From Nectonema munidae (taxonomy: Eukaryota > Nematomorpha > Nectonematoida > Nectonematidae), in assembly GCA_030549495.1 (NCBI GenBank), contig JAUIRK010000521.1, forward strand, positions 124,001-188,000: a DNA stretch of 64,000 nucleotides, read 5' to 3'. The translations under genes were made by a program, and so were the position numbers. The notes below the pieces were generated by a model. It was not told where the DNA came from. It saw only the letters and a program-made list of their open reading frames with translations, and ran no database searches. This document shows, one piece after another, positions 25,401 through 34,844 of this stretch. Position 1 is the first letter of the stretch. Each line of letters begins with the position of its first letter.

Positions 25401-28400
25401 TAATTAAAGAATCTTCCTGATGATCTTTGAATTTTTTATGAGTATCTTGTATTTTATTATCAGGTGTAATGAACAGATATTCAGCCTGAATATTTGTCAA
25501 CTAATCCCAGTTGAAAAGTTTTTTTCTGATGAAATCATTCGTGATGTTCATCGTTTAATTACAAATAGTCGTATTCTTAATCTAAAAGACTCTCTCTTTC
25601 ACACAAAAGGAAAAATATAGACAAATTCAATTTAAAATTATCTTGATAGTGACTAAATCTTCATATATTGGCATCTATGACAGTTTTGATAACTCTATCC
25701 TATTTAAAATTTTTAGATTTCCTACCCATCTTAGTGAAATTATAATTGTTATCTTAGCTGATAAGCCATAGGTTTAAAAATTTTTGATTTGCAAAAGTGG
25801 AACTTCTTTTTCACGGTCAAAATCTTTTTTGAAGCACCCAATATTAGATCATTACACCACTTCCTAGTTCATTGGAACATGGTAGATCTTTCATTTAGTC
25901 AAAATACATATTTCTTTTTTAAAATTATTTCTTTTGACCATACGTTCTCTTTTCATTTTGTTTTCAGATTCCTCCTTTCTCTCATACTAATCTTCAAAAG
26001 ATTTTATGTTTTGTTTTATTTTTTTAAAATAAATGTTTCATACTCAACGTCAACATGATTGAAGAAAGTATTGTAATCCAAAATATATAACAAAAATATT
26101 TTTTTACTATATAACCACTAAATAACCATTTTTTTTTAATTCTACATGATTTTTTTAGAAAAAAATAAATTTTCAGGCATACATCACAAATTTAATTGAC
26201 ACTTCCAGATATTTCTAATGTATTCGCCAAAATAGAGTTCAGAAATAAAATAAGCCTAGTTGATTTGGTATAAAAACATATTTAAAATTTTGAAAATATT
26301 TTTGGAGACATTAGATGTAAAACGCAAATTTGATTGAAACTTTCAGATATTTTCAAACGCTAAATACGAAAAATGAGTTCAAAAATGAAACCAACATTTT
26401 TGGCATAAAAACAGATATTTTAATTAAATTTCAAACATATTTCTATAGCCATTAGAGGTAAATCGAAGATTTGATTGACAACTATCATGATTAAATTGGT
26501 ATAAAAACATATATTTAATGTAAAATTAGAGAGAATATTTTTGGATATCGTTTTCAGACGTAAACCGCAAATTTGATTGAAACTGGCAGTAAAACCTCTA
26601 AATGCGAAAACTACGCACAGAAATGAAACCGTCATGATCTATTTGGTATAAAAACATATATTTCATATAAAATTTGAATCAATATTTTTGGAAACAAATT
26701 TTAGAACTAAGCGCAAATTTGATTGATACTTATACGTATTTTCAAATCCTAAATGCAAAAATTGAGTCCATAAATGAAACTAGCATGGTTGATTTGCTAT
26801 AAAGACATATATTTCATATAAAATTTTAGATAATATTTTTGGAGAGTGTATAAAAACATATATTTCATGTAAAATTAGAGAGAATATTTGTGAAGATAAT
26901 TTTCAGAAGTAAACCGTAAAATTGTATTAATACTGACAGAAATTTTCACACTTTAAATCCAAAATATGAGTCCAGAAATGAAAGCAGCATGGTCGTGTTC
27001 ATATAAAATATATATTTCATGTAAAATTTGAATGAATGTTTTTGAAGACAAGTTTTAGAAGTAAACCGCAAATTTGATTAACATTTATAGGTATTTTCAA
27101 ATTATAAATGCAAAAATTGAGTCCAGAAATGATACTAGAATAGGCGATTTAGTATAAAAACATATATTTTATGTAAAATTTGAAGAAATATTTTATTAGA
27201 TACATTTCTCATCAATCAAAATTTTGATTGATATTTTTTAAAAAGAAGCCATGATTATTGAAAAAAAAATTAATATATAAAGTCTTATGCGTAAATCAGT
27301 ATATAATTAAAAATTTTCAAAGGAGTATCTAATATAGACCATAAGTTATAAGGTTAACTACAGATCATTTCAAAATTTTGTTGAAAAATGTTCATTTTTG
27401 ATTTTGATTGACAGTTTTTTACATGAGAGGATCATTCAACTACGATGAAAATAGTACCAAAAGATGCAGCTAGCAATTTTAGTAAAAGTCACAAAATTTG
27501 AAGGGACATAATTGAGCCAATTTTGTACAATTAATTTTTCAATGAGGAGGGGGGAGGGTCTTACGCCCCAGTCCCCAAGCACTAATAGGATAAAGCTTTA
27601 TGGCCCCGATCAAAACATGGCCATTAAGCAATATTACCCGTTTTGACCATTTTAATATTAAAATAACGCCATTCCGTGATAGAATCAGAGAACATAAGGT
27701 TGAATTACTTTTTAAGACTTCGGAATATGCTCTAATACACTTTTCATATGGCCTCAAAATATTTCTGAAATTGGTAATATATATAAAAATTTTCTTGGGG
27801 ACTACAAGAAGAATCGATTTTTTGTTCACACAAGTGTTTTTGAGATGTGAGATAACTTGACAGAGCAATTTTAATAAAGCCTCCGTTTATCTTTCAGAAT
27901 ATTAAGTTTCTTCTTCTTGAGTAAATTATAAATTATACTGATTTTAATTTGCGAAGGATTTAGGTTCATTAATTTATATTAAAAGTTATATATACGTGAA
28001 GTATTATTTTAACATTACCCCCCCAATAAATATCCTTTTTTTTTAAATATATCAATTTTAACTACGTCAGGCCATTTTATTTAGCTTACAATAAGGTTAT
28101 AGTAATAAGAAATTACGAAAATAAACTTTAATCACGAAAATAAATTTTTCTCTGAATTAAAAAAAAAGGGATATTTATCCATTTCAAATAATAAATAGAT
28201 GTTAAAATATTACACACATATAAGTATTCCAGGGTTAGCAAATTAATTGATTTTTGAAAATATTTAAACTTTATCTATAAAACTATATTTATAGATAGTA
28301 AATATCACCAATAGTTGTTAGATAAATTTTAAAAAACTTGTGATAATACATAGAAAAAACTATTTTTAAAAATAATTTATAAATAAAAATTACCTGTCCT

Positions 28401-28625
28401 GCTGTATCATTTATATGAAGTTTAACTTTGATATTATCAACATTAACATTAACTAAATATAATTTATTATATATACAGCAAAATCAAAAGAGATAAATTA
28501 CCCTTATAGTTATCAAATGCTGTAGGAATGTACTCTTTTAAAAAATTACTAGTAGTATATTTTGAAATAAGGCAGGTTTTTCCAGTTTGGGCTTCACCAA
28601 TGACTACACATTTAAGATCAACCAT
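10059..28625 (-). CDS. RhoU/RhoV-like atypical Rho GTPase, four exons
   Basis: Predicted small GTPase of 279 residues, joined from 28625-28502, 28452-28394, 14640-14374 and 10448-10059; every junction has GT/AG ends and compatible phase (1, 0, 0). Seen motifs: P-loop GEAQTGKT (10-17), switch I EYIPTAFDNY (31-40), DTAGQ (57-61), TMSD (117-120) and ECSSL (158-162). Residues 1-61 align with Rac1 without a gap. The phrases IPTAFDN, NTDIFLL with FSVISPSSF, and PIILVGTxSDLR are typical of RhoU/RhoV, so I place it there. Odd points: Ala12 where most Rho proteins have Gly, Gln13, Pro62 instead of Glu, a two-residue insertion before strand 5, and a tail of about 95 residues that is basic and ends Cys-Ile-Ser-His. 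An in-frame stop precedes the chosen ATG, so the N-terminal proline-rich extension of vertebrate RhoU is absent from this exon. Rnd-like features (Gln13, Pro62-Tyr63) are an alternative reading of its subfamily. Confidence 0.85.
10872..10970 (-). repeat. tRNA-derived SINE family B, copy 1
   Basis: Read on the minus strand, ggtagatggcatagtgttag is followed by a B-box-like gggtttgatta and then gtgactatcattaccatctg. The copy at 49490-49588 has the same order (ggcagatggcctagttgtag, ggttcgatttc, gtgactatccttaccatctg). The body extends past the tRNA-like part. Confidence 0.7.
11583..11640 (+). repeat. Short relative of the 21-base minisatellite
   Basis: Two units, aatttcgtcctttttcattt and aaattcgttcttttcatta, match the consensus of the array at 1932-2030 in the same orientation. 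Confidence 0.5.
11652..11790. mobile_element. TTAA-ended (piggyBac-like) MITE, copy 1
   Basis: The left end TTAACCCATTTACGACCAA and the right end TTGGTCTTAAATGGGTTAA are inverted copies with one mismatch, and both finish in TTAA, the piggyBac target site. The 139-base interior has no coding capacity and matches, along most of its length, the element at 50439-50563. Confidence 0.85.
12210..12544. mobile_element. hAT MITE with 8-base target duplication
   Basis: The element is flanked by gtctaaac at 12202-12209 and again at 12545-12552, an exact 8-base target duplication as made by hAT transposases. The ends are aagtgcttcccaaac on the left and tttgagaaccactg on the right, imperfect inverted copies close to CAGTGxTTCxCAAA. 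The interior holds a repeated ccttagaagacatttttca-like segment and no open frame of note. Confidence 0.8.
14374..14640 (-). CDS. Rho GTPase exon 3 (switch II end to helix 4)
   Basis: Encodes residues 62-150, beginning with PYFNALSPFSFPNTD after acceptor tcattttttag and ending with ILSQK before gtaaaa. It supplies the end of switch II, strand 4 (DIFLLVFSV), the Rho insert neighbourhood and the G4 motif (LVGTMSDLR). The length of 267 bases is a multiple of three. Confidence 0.9.
14812..14900. repeat. Degenerate TTAG-type repeat, copy 4
   Basis: Contains gtagttagttagcttg and atttagttagtttatc, the imperfect TTAG pattern also seen at 100-245. Confidence 0.5.
15447..15580. mobile_element. TTAA-ended MITE, copy 2, perfect 15-base inverted ends
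   Basis: Left TTAACCGGTTAACGA and right TCGTTAACCGGTTAA are exact inverted copies, each itself starting with the palindrome TTAACCGGTTAA. Interior phrases (cagacgatat, gcagaagatttgtatt) match the MITEs at 11652-11790 and 50439-50563, which ties the four elements together as one family. Confidence 0.85.
16600..18830 (-). mobile_element. CR1/Jockey-like LINE, 5'-truncated
   Basis: Two minus-strand frames that overlap by seven bases near 18210 carry the end of an apurinic endonuclease domain (GDFNLNLL, then SLPDHFPIF with the catalytic Asp-His) and a full reverse transcriptase. RT blocks in order: NYRPVSIVPIISKVFEK, FDLKNAFDSI, GVPQGSVLGPLLF and TYADDITLLF (catalytic Ala-Asp-Asp box). The connection between the two domains is one frameshift, and the N-terminal half of the endonuclease is missing. 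The frame stops after YKMHKK, earlier than is usual for the C-terminal region. It lies in intron 2 of the Rho gene in the same orientation as that gene. CR1, L2 or Jockey clade cannot be settled by eye. Confidence 0.85.
22098..22303. mobile_element. Foldback MITE with 55-base inverted arms
   Basis: The arm at 22098-22152 and the complement of 22249-22303 agree at 48 of 55 positions by my count (both begin ATTTTATCGC and end ACTG or GCTG then CACGT). The 96-base loop has no coding content. I see no convincing target duplication, so the superfamily is unknown. Confidence 0.8.
22352..22473. mobile_element. TTAA-ended MITE, copy 3
   Basis: Left TTAACCGATATGATTCCA and right TGGAATGAAATGGGTTAA are inverted copies with a few mismatches, and both end in TTAA. 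The interior shares cgtcttgctttctc-like sequence with copy 1. The length of 122 bases is slightly below the other copies. Confidence 0.75.
23045..23373. repeat. Probable remnant with a hAT-type right end
   Basis: The right side ends gggctacgcctctg, the inverted form of the CAGAGGCGTAGCC end seen at 40790. The interior has GA-rich phrases such as ccgactcccgaaccctg. The left end and a target duplication are not recognisable. Confidence 0.3.
23935..24125. repeat. Degenerate TTAG-type repeat, copy 5
   Basis: The longest such array here: attagttagtaagattaac, then cagttaattaatcaatctg, then ttagttagtgagttag. It shows the same imperfect four-base rhythm as the other copies. Confidence 0.6.
24520..25010 (+). 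repeat. Tandem repeat S1, unit about 146 bases
   Basis: The landmark ttcaagtatgctgaatt recurs at about 24530, 24673, 24820 and 24967 (spacing 143, 147, 147). Each unit also carries caatcaaacctgtcaaa and a run of caaaattaaaatttttatt. Copies differ by many point changes, so the array is old. Confidence 0.8.
26170..27195 (+). repeat. Tandem repeat S2, unit about 150 bases
   Basis: The landmark ggtataaaaacatatatttc recurs at about 26266, 26402, 26498, 26645, 26796, 26848, 27000 and 27151; the full spacings are 147-152 bases and the shorter ones mark partial units. Each unit also holds cgcaaatttgattga and gagtccagaaatgaaac. Its sequence is not obviously that of S1. Confidence 0.8.
28394..28452 (-). 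CDS. Rho GTPase exon 2 (strands 2 and 3, DTAGQ)
   Basis: A 59-base exon between acceptor atatttag and donor gtaatt. With one base from exon 1 it encodes residues 42-61, VNVNVDNIKVKLHINDTAGQ, ending on the catalytic Gln61. It was too short to stand out as an open frame and was found through the G3 motif. Confidence 0.85.
28502..28625 (-). CDS. Rho GTPase exon 1 (start, P-loop, switch I)
   Basis: Starts ATG GTT GAT in the context attccATGG, preceded in frame by TAG about 50 bases upstream. Encodes residues 1-41 plus one base, through the P-loop GEAQTGKT and the switch I core IPTAFDNY, and ends at AAGG|gtaatt (phase 1). The following intron is only 49 bases. Confidence 0.85.
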
Positions 28626-29190
28626 GGAATATAGAAGCAGACGAAAATAAAAAGCTTGAGTGAATAAAAACTAATTAATTCAAAAAAAAATTAATAAAAA
28701 AAAATTAATAAATAAAAGCCTTTTTTATATTTTAAAAAATTGTTTACAAAAATATATGTCCACTACTCATAAACTTTGATTAGCAATAGTAAATTTAAAA
28801 ATCCTTATTAATATAAGTATTTTTTATAAATATATTAGCAAGAATTTTTATATAACAATTTTAACTTTCAATTACTATTGTCCAATATATTGCCAAAAGC
28901 TTAACCTCTTTCTATATAACTTGAAATAATAAATAATATGTTGGATTGTAGCGACAACAACTAATTTTTTCTTGTATATGATAGTAGTGTTACGATTCAA
29001 TATGTTTTCTTAACAATAAGTCATGCATACCAAAATTGCTTCAGAGCACAGTATCTTACTATATATATAGTTTTAAAAGTAGAGAACAATTTTCGTATTT
29101 TTCTTATTTATAAAGGTATTTATTTCTTTAAAATTTTTAATTAATGTGTTAAGCAACTATCCAAGAGGAAAACATAACAACCCTTGATTT
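28626..29190. other. Upstream region of the Rho gene
   Basis: AT-rich sequence 5' of the minus-strand Rho start codon. It would hold the leader and promoter, but I see no TATA box or initiator clear enough to call. Confidence 0.3.
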
Positions 29191-29340
29191 ATAAATCAGC
29201 ATGGTTGGTTAGATGCTGCATTCGATAACTCAAGGTCTTGGGTTCGATCCTCCATTAAGCCTGTTTTCCTCATAGTTTGATACAAGGGGCGCAATTGTGC
29301 CTTTTCGATGAAAACACCCTACGATACCATTACCGTACCA
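29191..29340 (+). repeat. tRNA-derived SINE family A, best copy
   Basis: Starts catggttggttagatgctgc (A-box-like) and carries gggttcgatcc (a good polymerase III B box) about 40 bases later, then a non-tRNA body with catagtttgatacaaggggc and gatgaaaacaccctacg. Five other copies or pieces in the window share this order. A tRNA head plus an unrelated body is the standard SINE layout. Confidence 0.75.
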
Positions 29341-29627
29341 AATAAATAAATGCTTAAACCATTAGAAATAAATTTCTTAATTTTTTTCAAATGTTCGAAT
29401 AAATTTATTAAGTGTTTGAAAAGCTAAACAATGAGTGTTAAAAATAAAAAATTATTTGATAAAAGTTTAGACATTTATAAACTTATAAAAATGTGTATTA
29501 CGCTCAGTTTGATGGGACACTAGCTTACGAAGATCAAAAAATGTATAAAAATATTTGAGCAAATATTATTATAATTTACTCATAATGTTTTTTTATTTGT
29601 CTACAAATGTGTCCAAAGATTATATAG

Positions 29628-29810
29628 TTGGTTGGTTGTAGATATCAAAGCACTTTAAGGCGTAAGGCTATATGCTCGCATTATGCTTGAGATGGTTAAT
29701 CACAGTTTTGTGATTTGGATTTTAAGAGTCGGGAGCCTTTGGGATCGAACCCCTGACCTTCAATTGTTAAGTTAAGAGGTACAACCTAACAACCCTTGAA
29801 GCTCAGATTA
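29628..29810 (-). repeat. tRNA-like repeat family C, copy 1
   Basis: The minus strand has ggggttcgatccc, an exact polymerase III B box, about 35 bases after an A-box-like tgttaggttgtacctc. The plus strand phrase cttgagatggttaatcac recurs in copy 2 at 29946-30060. Confidence 0.55.
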
Positions 29811-29945
29811 TAAAGTTGTATCATTGAAAGTAAATAAAAAAATTTTTGACTAACACTTATTATTTTATCGGCTTAAAAATATATAGTAAAACTTTCTTAA
29901 AATTAGAAAATTCTTTGATTGGAATGAGAATTTTTTGGTTCGTTG

Positions 29946-30060
29946 ATTAGTTGGTTGGTTGGCTCGCTACTTGAGATGGTTAATCACGGTTTTGTGATTT
30001 TGTTTTTATAAGGAGTCGGGAGTTTCGCGAGCGAATCCATCGCTTTAAACTTATCGCTTC
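29946..30060 (-). repeat. tRNA-like repeat family C, copy 2 (shorter)
   Basis: Shares ttagttggttggttg, cttgagatggttaatcac and agtcgggag with copy 1 about 310 bases to the left, but lacks an inner stretch of copy 1. Its B box has decayed. Confidence 0.5.
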
Positions 30061-31320
30061 TCTTCTATCCCACTACATACGCATATAGTAATAACAAATT
30101 TCCATATCACTTTTCTATACTCTGCTCTCTCTTATTTGCAGACTGACTATTCATTGAATATTATCATTCACTGCTGTTATATTCATCTCTTGTTACCTAC
30201 TTATTCGCTTTCTTTTTCCTTCTGATTGTAAGTAATCACTATTTTAACTATATTTGAATATTTATTAAGAATTTTTATTAAAATAATCACATTCAAATGG
30301 ATAAACAAATTAAAGATTTTAAGAGCTACATTTTTTCTAAATGTGTTCTTAAATTTTAACTTTTGATCAAACTTTTCATGTTTTCATTAATTTATATCAT
30401 ATACAACTGACAACTTCAATTTTGAATTTTGATAACATCAAAACTTGGAAAAGTTTCATTTAATTTTTTATTTGTCTCTTTTAATCAAATAGTTAGTATA
30501 TATTTTTATTTTTTCAGTTTCAGAAATTATGAATACTAAAAATTCATCATTATTTAAAAAAATGAAAATATCGGATTTTTTCTGTAAAAAAGAATTCAGT
30601 CAACCTTCACACCAGTCGTATGGAGAATCATCTTGTGAGAAACAATCGAACGACAAAATTTCAAACTCGATAGTATTTGAGAACGATCCTGTGTTAGAAG
30701 ATAACGATATTGCTCGCGCAATTTTATATCCTATTTTTACATTATAACTTTTAAGTTCTCTACTATCCCAAAGACACAAGAAACAATGATATTTGTCAAA
30801 CCTCGTTGAAGTCCTTTAAAAAATATCTTAAAATCACCAATTTTACTTTAAAAAAATTCAACCCATTTAAAAACATTTACAGCTTTTTTTCTGATAAAAA
30901 TATATTCAATGGTGCATCGATTGTTTCGAATAACCCTTGTATGTTTTGGCAAAAATACAATCCATAAGGAAATATAAAAACAGAGACAAGTTTGTCTCTT
31001 TCTCTAAGAAGTAATTCAATTTTAATCATTTAACATATACCACTGTTTTAATGTTTAAATGAGCAAAACTTTCCGTAGATATTATTGAATTACATCAATC
31101 TAATAAAATCATTAATTAAAGCGTTTATCTTGGTCACCTACTGGCATTCCTAAATAAAAAAATTTTACTTTTTTGAAAAAAATAGTCAAAAAAGCGTCAG
31201 CAGAATATTTTCAACTGACAGTACTCATCATTTGATAAAATTTATCTTAAGGTATCGGCATTAAGTTTATATCATATTGACAAAGAAACTATATATCAAA
31301 ATAAACTAAGGAAATAAATA
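30061..31320. other. No gene recognised
   Basis: The plus frame at 30529-30747 (beginning MNTKNSSLFKKMKISDFF) has the look of a transposase N-terminus, but no zinc-finger or catalytic motif follows, so I leave it unassigned. The rest is AT-rich. Confidence 0.35.
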
Positions 31321-31469
31321 TTTACATATAAACAAGAAGAAAGTGAGTAAATATTGTTTGTGACGTTCGCACCCATCCTTTCGGATATCGTAGTCCGACC
31401 GTAATGCTGAGTCCAGCTCTTTCTTGACTTACCATCGCCCCTAAATGCCTAATACTGGTTATGGATACT

Positions 31470-31750
31470 GCATAACTATCATCATCATTGTACCATATCC
31501 ATTTGGACGTGGGCAACCATGGAGCGCCAAGATTTTCGATCTTTCATCTTCCTTCTCATCTCCATTGTGTTGCAACTCTTTCTCAAAGCTTCTTTGAGCC
31601 TATCAATAAATTTCTTGTGTGGTCTTCCTCTTCTTCCTTCCATCATTCCATATATACAAAGGCTTTCTAATCCATCTTTTCTCTCAATATGGCCAGCAAA
31701 TGTTAGCTGCCTTCTGTATATTATATTCAAGAGTTCTCTTTTGTTTTCAA
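31470..31750 (-). mobile_element. 3' end of an RTE-like LINE
   Basis: The minus strand encodes RRQLTFAGHIERKDGLE, then GRRGRPHKKFIDRLKE and DRKSWRSMVAHV, which is the characteristic C-terminal zone of LINE ORF2 proteins (Hxx R-K-x-x, G-R-G-R-P, W-R-x-M-V). Downstream lies a short GATGAT run as a possible 3' tail. Everything upstream of this zone is missing. Confidence 0.75.
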
Positions 31751-31854
31751 CTCTCTATATATAATCTATCTATAAATAACTATACCTTGATATATATTAT
31801 TTTACAAGAATTTATGTTACAAATATAAAAATACAGCTGAGTGATCGATACAAT

Positions 31855-32000
31855 CTTAACGCGAACGCTCTCAATGGGAAACAATCTTAATGTCTAGTGA
31901 TAGCTTGATTACTAACAAGGTTAAAATCGGGTCGCCAGAGCAATATCTAACAGTAAAAACCTTTGAATTCTTCGGTGGAAGAAAACTAAGATAACGGCAC
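31855..32000 (+). repeat. Dispersed repeat family D, copy 2
   Basis: Aligns with 6895-7040 in the same orientation, sharing gggtcgccagagcaa and cctttgaattcttc with matching spacing. Confidence 0.6.
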
Positions 32001-32060
32001 AATAAAAATGAAATATAATAAAACTTATTTATATAAAAATGAAGAAAAGTTTGTAGAGAA

Positions 32061-33459
32061 ATGTCCTGAAAAGAGTTCACAAAGAGACATCTTCAAATAC
32101 CTAAGTTTTGAGATGAGGATTCGCAGTCTAAGAAATTAAAAGAATTTTTAACGCCATCTAAAAAGTTTGAAATTTTAGTTTTTCATGAGTATTGCTGTTG
32201 ATAATTTTTCGTTTGCTTGAACATTATATCATTGCAGTTATTTGTCCATATGCTTTAATTATTTCAGGATAATTAAAGAAATCAAATGTCATTTTCTTGG
32301 TAATTAGATATCTCATTACTTAAAGACATGACCTCATTTTTTTGAAAAATGAATGGATAAGGGGAGAGTGGGGGAGCGTAAATTTGTACGATTAATCTTA
32401 TATAACTTTTTTTTCATTTAATCACATTTTCATAAATTTTTTAACAAATACAAAATTTAGCAAATATAATTCTTTTAAAAAAGTTACGAAACTTATCCTT
32501 ATTGGAATGAAGAAGATGCTTCTATTCCAGCTATTTTCTCAGAGAGTGTCTCAATTAGAAAAAGAGGAAAGAGATAAAATTGTAAAAATTTTACAAAGCT
32601 AGGCTGAATTACCTTGATATCCAAATGTCTTAATAAAAGGTCGTGTTTAACCACGATATTGTTGTAATTTGATCTTAAGCCATTACGGTCTTTCGAATGA
32701 AACGAAAATTATTATATGTTAAAATTTAAAATTTATACTTTGATTTTTCCGTGTTTTTAGATTGGCTAAAAGAAAAGGAGCCAAAAATTGCAAGTTATTG
32801 TTTTCTAAATTTAAAAATATTTATTAGTGATCTATTTTGCCGTATTTGAATTTTAGTTAAAGGTATTCTAAATTTTCTACGATAGGTTTCGAGGGCGCAT
32901 TTAGGGAGGGAAAAGATCAGAAAATCTCAGCAAGGCAACTTTTTTCTTTAGATGGGATCTTTTTTTTCTCACAGCGATCGGTAGACATATGTCTACATTC
33001 ATAAATATATTTATTTGATTTGATAATGCAAACACAAGAACCTCTAAAAATAAGATATCTGTAATAAGAGTACTTCATTACACATCTTTGAAAAGTGTCA
33101 TATATAATGGAGTCCAATTGGTGCGATCACAATTGCTGAGCGATTGTATAGTTTAGACTTCGTTGTCCTGCCAAAATTTTTAGCCCAAAAATCTGACTGC
33201 AATGGCATAGAAGTATATCATGTAAACATGCTAATACATTCTGAAAGCAGAAATATATATTTCCAGTATTTGGAATAAATATTAAAGTGTTAGATTATGA
33301 AAATGAGTTACCTCAAGAGTGTGTAATTTTTAGTGCGTATTTTAATGTCACATGGCTTGGTAAAATGGTCTAGTTCTATTTGACACTTTGTGAAATAGTG
33401 AATCGAAATCTAATTATAATTCAATTATTCTAATCATCTAATTTAAATTTATAAAAAAA
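32061..33459. other. No gene recognised
   Basis: AT-rich sequence between repeat D and the piggyBac fragment. Minus frame 32917-33117 matches nothing I know. Some of it may be eroded piggyBac sequence, but I could not read any motif. Confidence 0.35.
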
Positions 33460-33717
33460 CACAAAGCAATGGTACGCGAATACACCTGTTACAAACCGAG
33501 TAAAGACTGGACTAGAGCTCTTTTGGCAAATGATTTGGACATTGCTGCTTTCAACTCATGGGTCATTTATCAATATAATTTTACTGCTAGCGGAGCAAAC
33601 ATTTATTTTATAAAAGTTTTATTTAGAAAATTTTGCAAACAATCTATGATGATTATCTTGAATCTAAAAAATATTTCTAAACGAATAAAGAATATTTTAT
33701 TGTATTATCAAATTTGA
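33460..33717 (+). pseudogene. piggyBac transposase C-terminal fragment
   Basis: Encodes HKAMVREYTCYKPSKDW, then NDLDIAAFNSWVIYQYN. The phrase M-x-R-x-Y-[ST]-x-x-[KR]-x-[TS]-x-x-W followed by LDIAxxNxxxIW is the signature end of the piggyBac DDE domain. The upstream catalytic part and the usual Cys-rich ending were not found. Confidence 0.8.
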
Positions 33718-34844
33718 TCAACTCAACAAAATATAGAAGATAGTTCAGTAACTAGAGACAGAGTCGCATTTTGATATATGCCATTGTCCTACGGCCCCTC
33801 ATGCTAGAGAGGCCTCCAACTCTAATTGGCATATATTTAACAAATTTGGTTCTTTTAAAACCCAGTTAGGTTTTTTTTTGTAAATTTTGTTATTTTTATC
33901 GATTTTTTAACTTTTTATAATTAACTAAAGGTAGATTTTTTTTAACGGCAGCATTTGTATTATTTGGTTACATTAGTTGTATTGAATTGCTATATTTTAA
34001 GTTTATTTCTAACGATTTTACATTTAATTTACTGAAATTAATACGAAATATAATTTTATTTTTTTCCTAATAATGAATTTTTGCTTTTTTTCAGCGTATT
34101 TTTTAATCTTGGAGAGCAGATACAGTTAAAATAGTATTTTTACATTACGATAAGATAAAGTCTGCACTTGGAAAAATGTTCTCCCTCAGAGAACAAAAAG
34201 ACGCTACACAGCTTGAAGATCTTATTAAACAAATGTGATCATTTAAAACGCTATATAATTATATTGTATAGATTTTTTACACGATTTGATGTGACAAGCA
34301 TTGAACTTCAAAAAATTGAAACTGACATTTTCTCAGATGTAACAATATATGAAAGCCTTTTATTTGTAAAAGGAGATGGTGTTACTTTGATTAAATAGAA
34401 AATGAGGCTAAAAATTTTGCGTAACCAAATACAAAAAAGTATAAAAAAAAAAAAATGTTTTGATGAAATGCTGGGAATAGATACTCATATATTAATCTAC
34501 GTACAAAGTTCATATATAAAATTTTTAAAACATTTTTATATTGTCAAATGAACTAGGAAGCAGAGTAAATGCTTATTCAAAATTTAAGAAGCTGTTTACC
34601 TTTTTGACATAATATAGCACTATGAGTTATAAAGACCTTGACCCATTTAAGATCATTGTTCTTAAAGGGAAGCCAGACAAACTCTAACTTTCAAAATAAT
34701 TAAATGGGAATTACTAAAGTCGCCTCCTTTTTTGGTCCTAAATGTGTTATTAAAGGTTAAGGTAAAAGTTATTTACAGCTTTAAGTTTTACTTGTCCCAA
34801 AGTGAAGTCTGAGATTGAAAGAGTTAAAAAGTTAACATCGTTCT
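33718..34844. other. No gene recognised; one short hairpin
   Basis: Between the piggyBac fragment and the LINE. An imperfect hairpin lies at about 33774-33838 (arms atatatgcca and tggcatatat, with an inner ggcc pair). Plus frame 34168-34398 is unrecognised. Confidence 0.35.

Larger units (their letters stand above)
14641..28393 (-). other. Rho GTPase intron 2 (13.7 kb)
   Basis: Phase-0 intron from CAG|gtaatt to ttttttag|CCT. It hosts a LINE on the same strand (16600-18812), TTAA-ended MITEs (15447-15580, 22352-22473), a foldback element (22098-22303) and tandem repeats (24520-25010, 26170-27195). The stretches 15581-16599, 18813-22097, 25060-26169 and 27200-28393 contain only AT-rich sequence that I cannot assign. 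Confidence 0.75.

Noticed and set aside
30529-30747. 72-residue frame starting MNTKNSSLFKKMKISDFF, resembling some transposase N-termini
   Set aside because: No zinc finger, catalytic motif or neighbouring transposon ends were found.
33774-33838. Short hairpin with arms atatatgcca and tggcatatat
   Set aside because: Arms are only about ten bases in AT-rich DNA; a microRNA or MITE call would not be justified.
34634-34800. Possible fifth TTAA-type MITE (gacccatttaagatc ... taaatgtgttatt)
   Set aside because: The ends do not pair convincingly and no TTAA flanks are paired.
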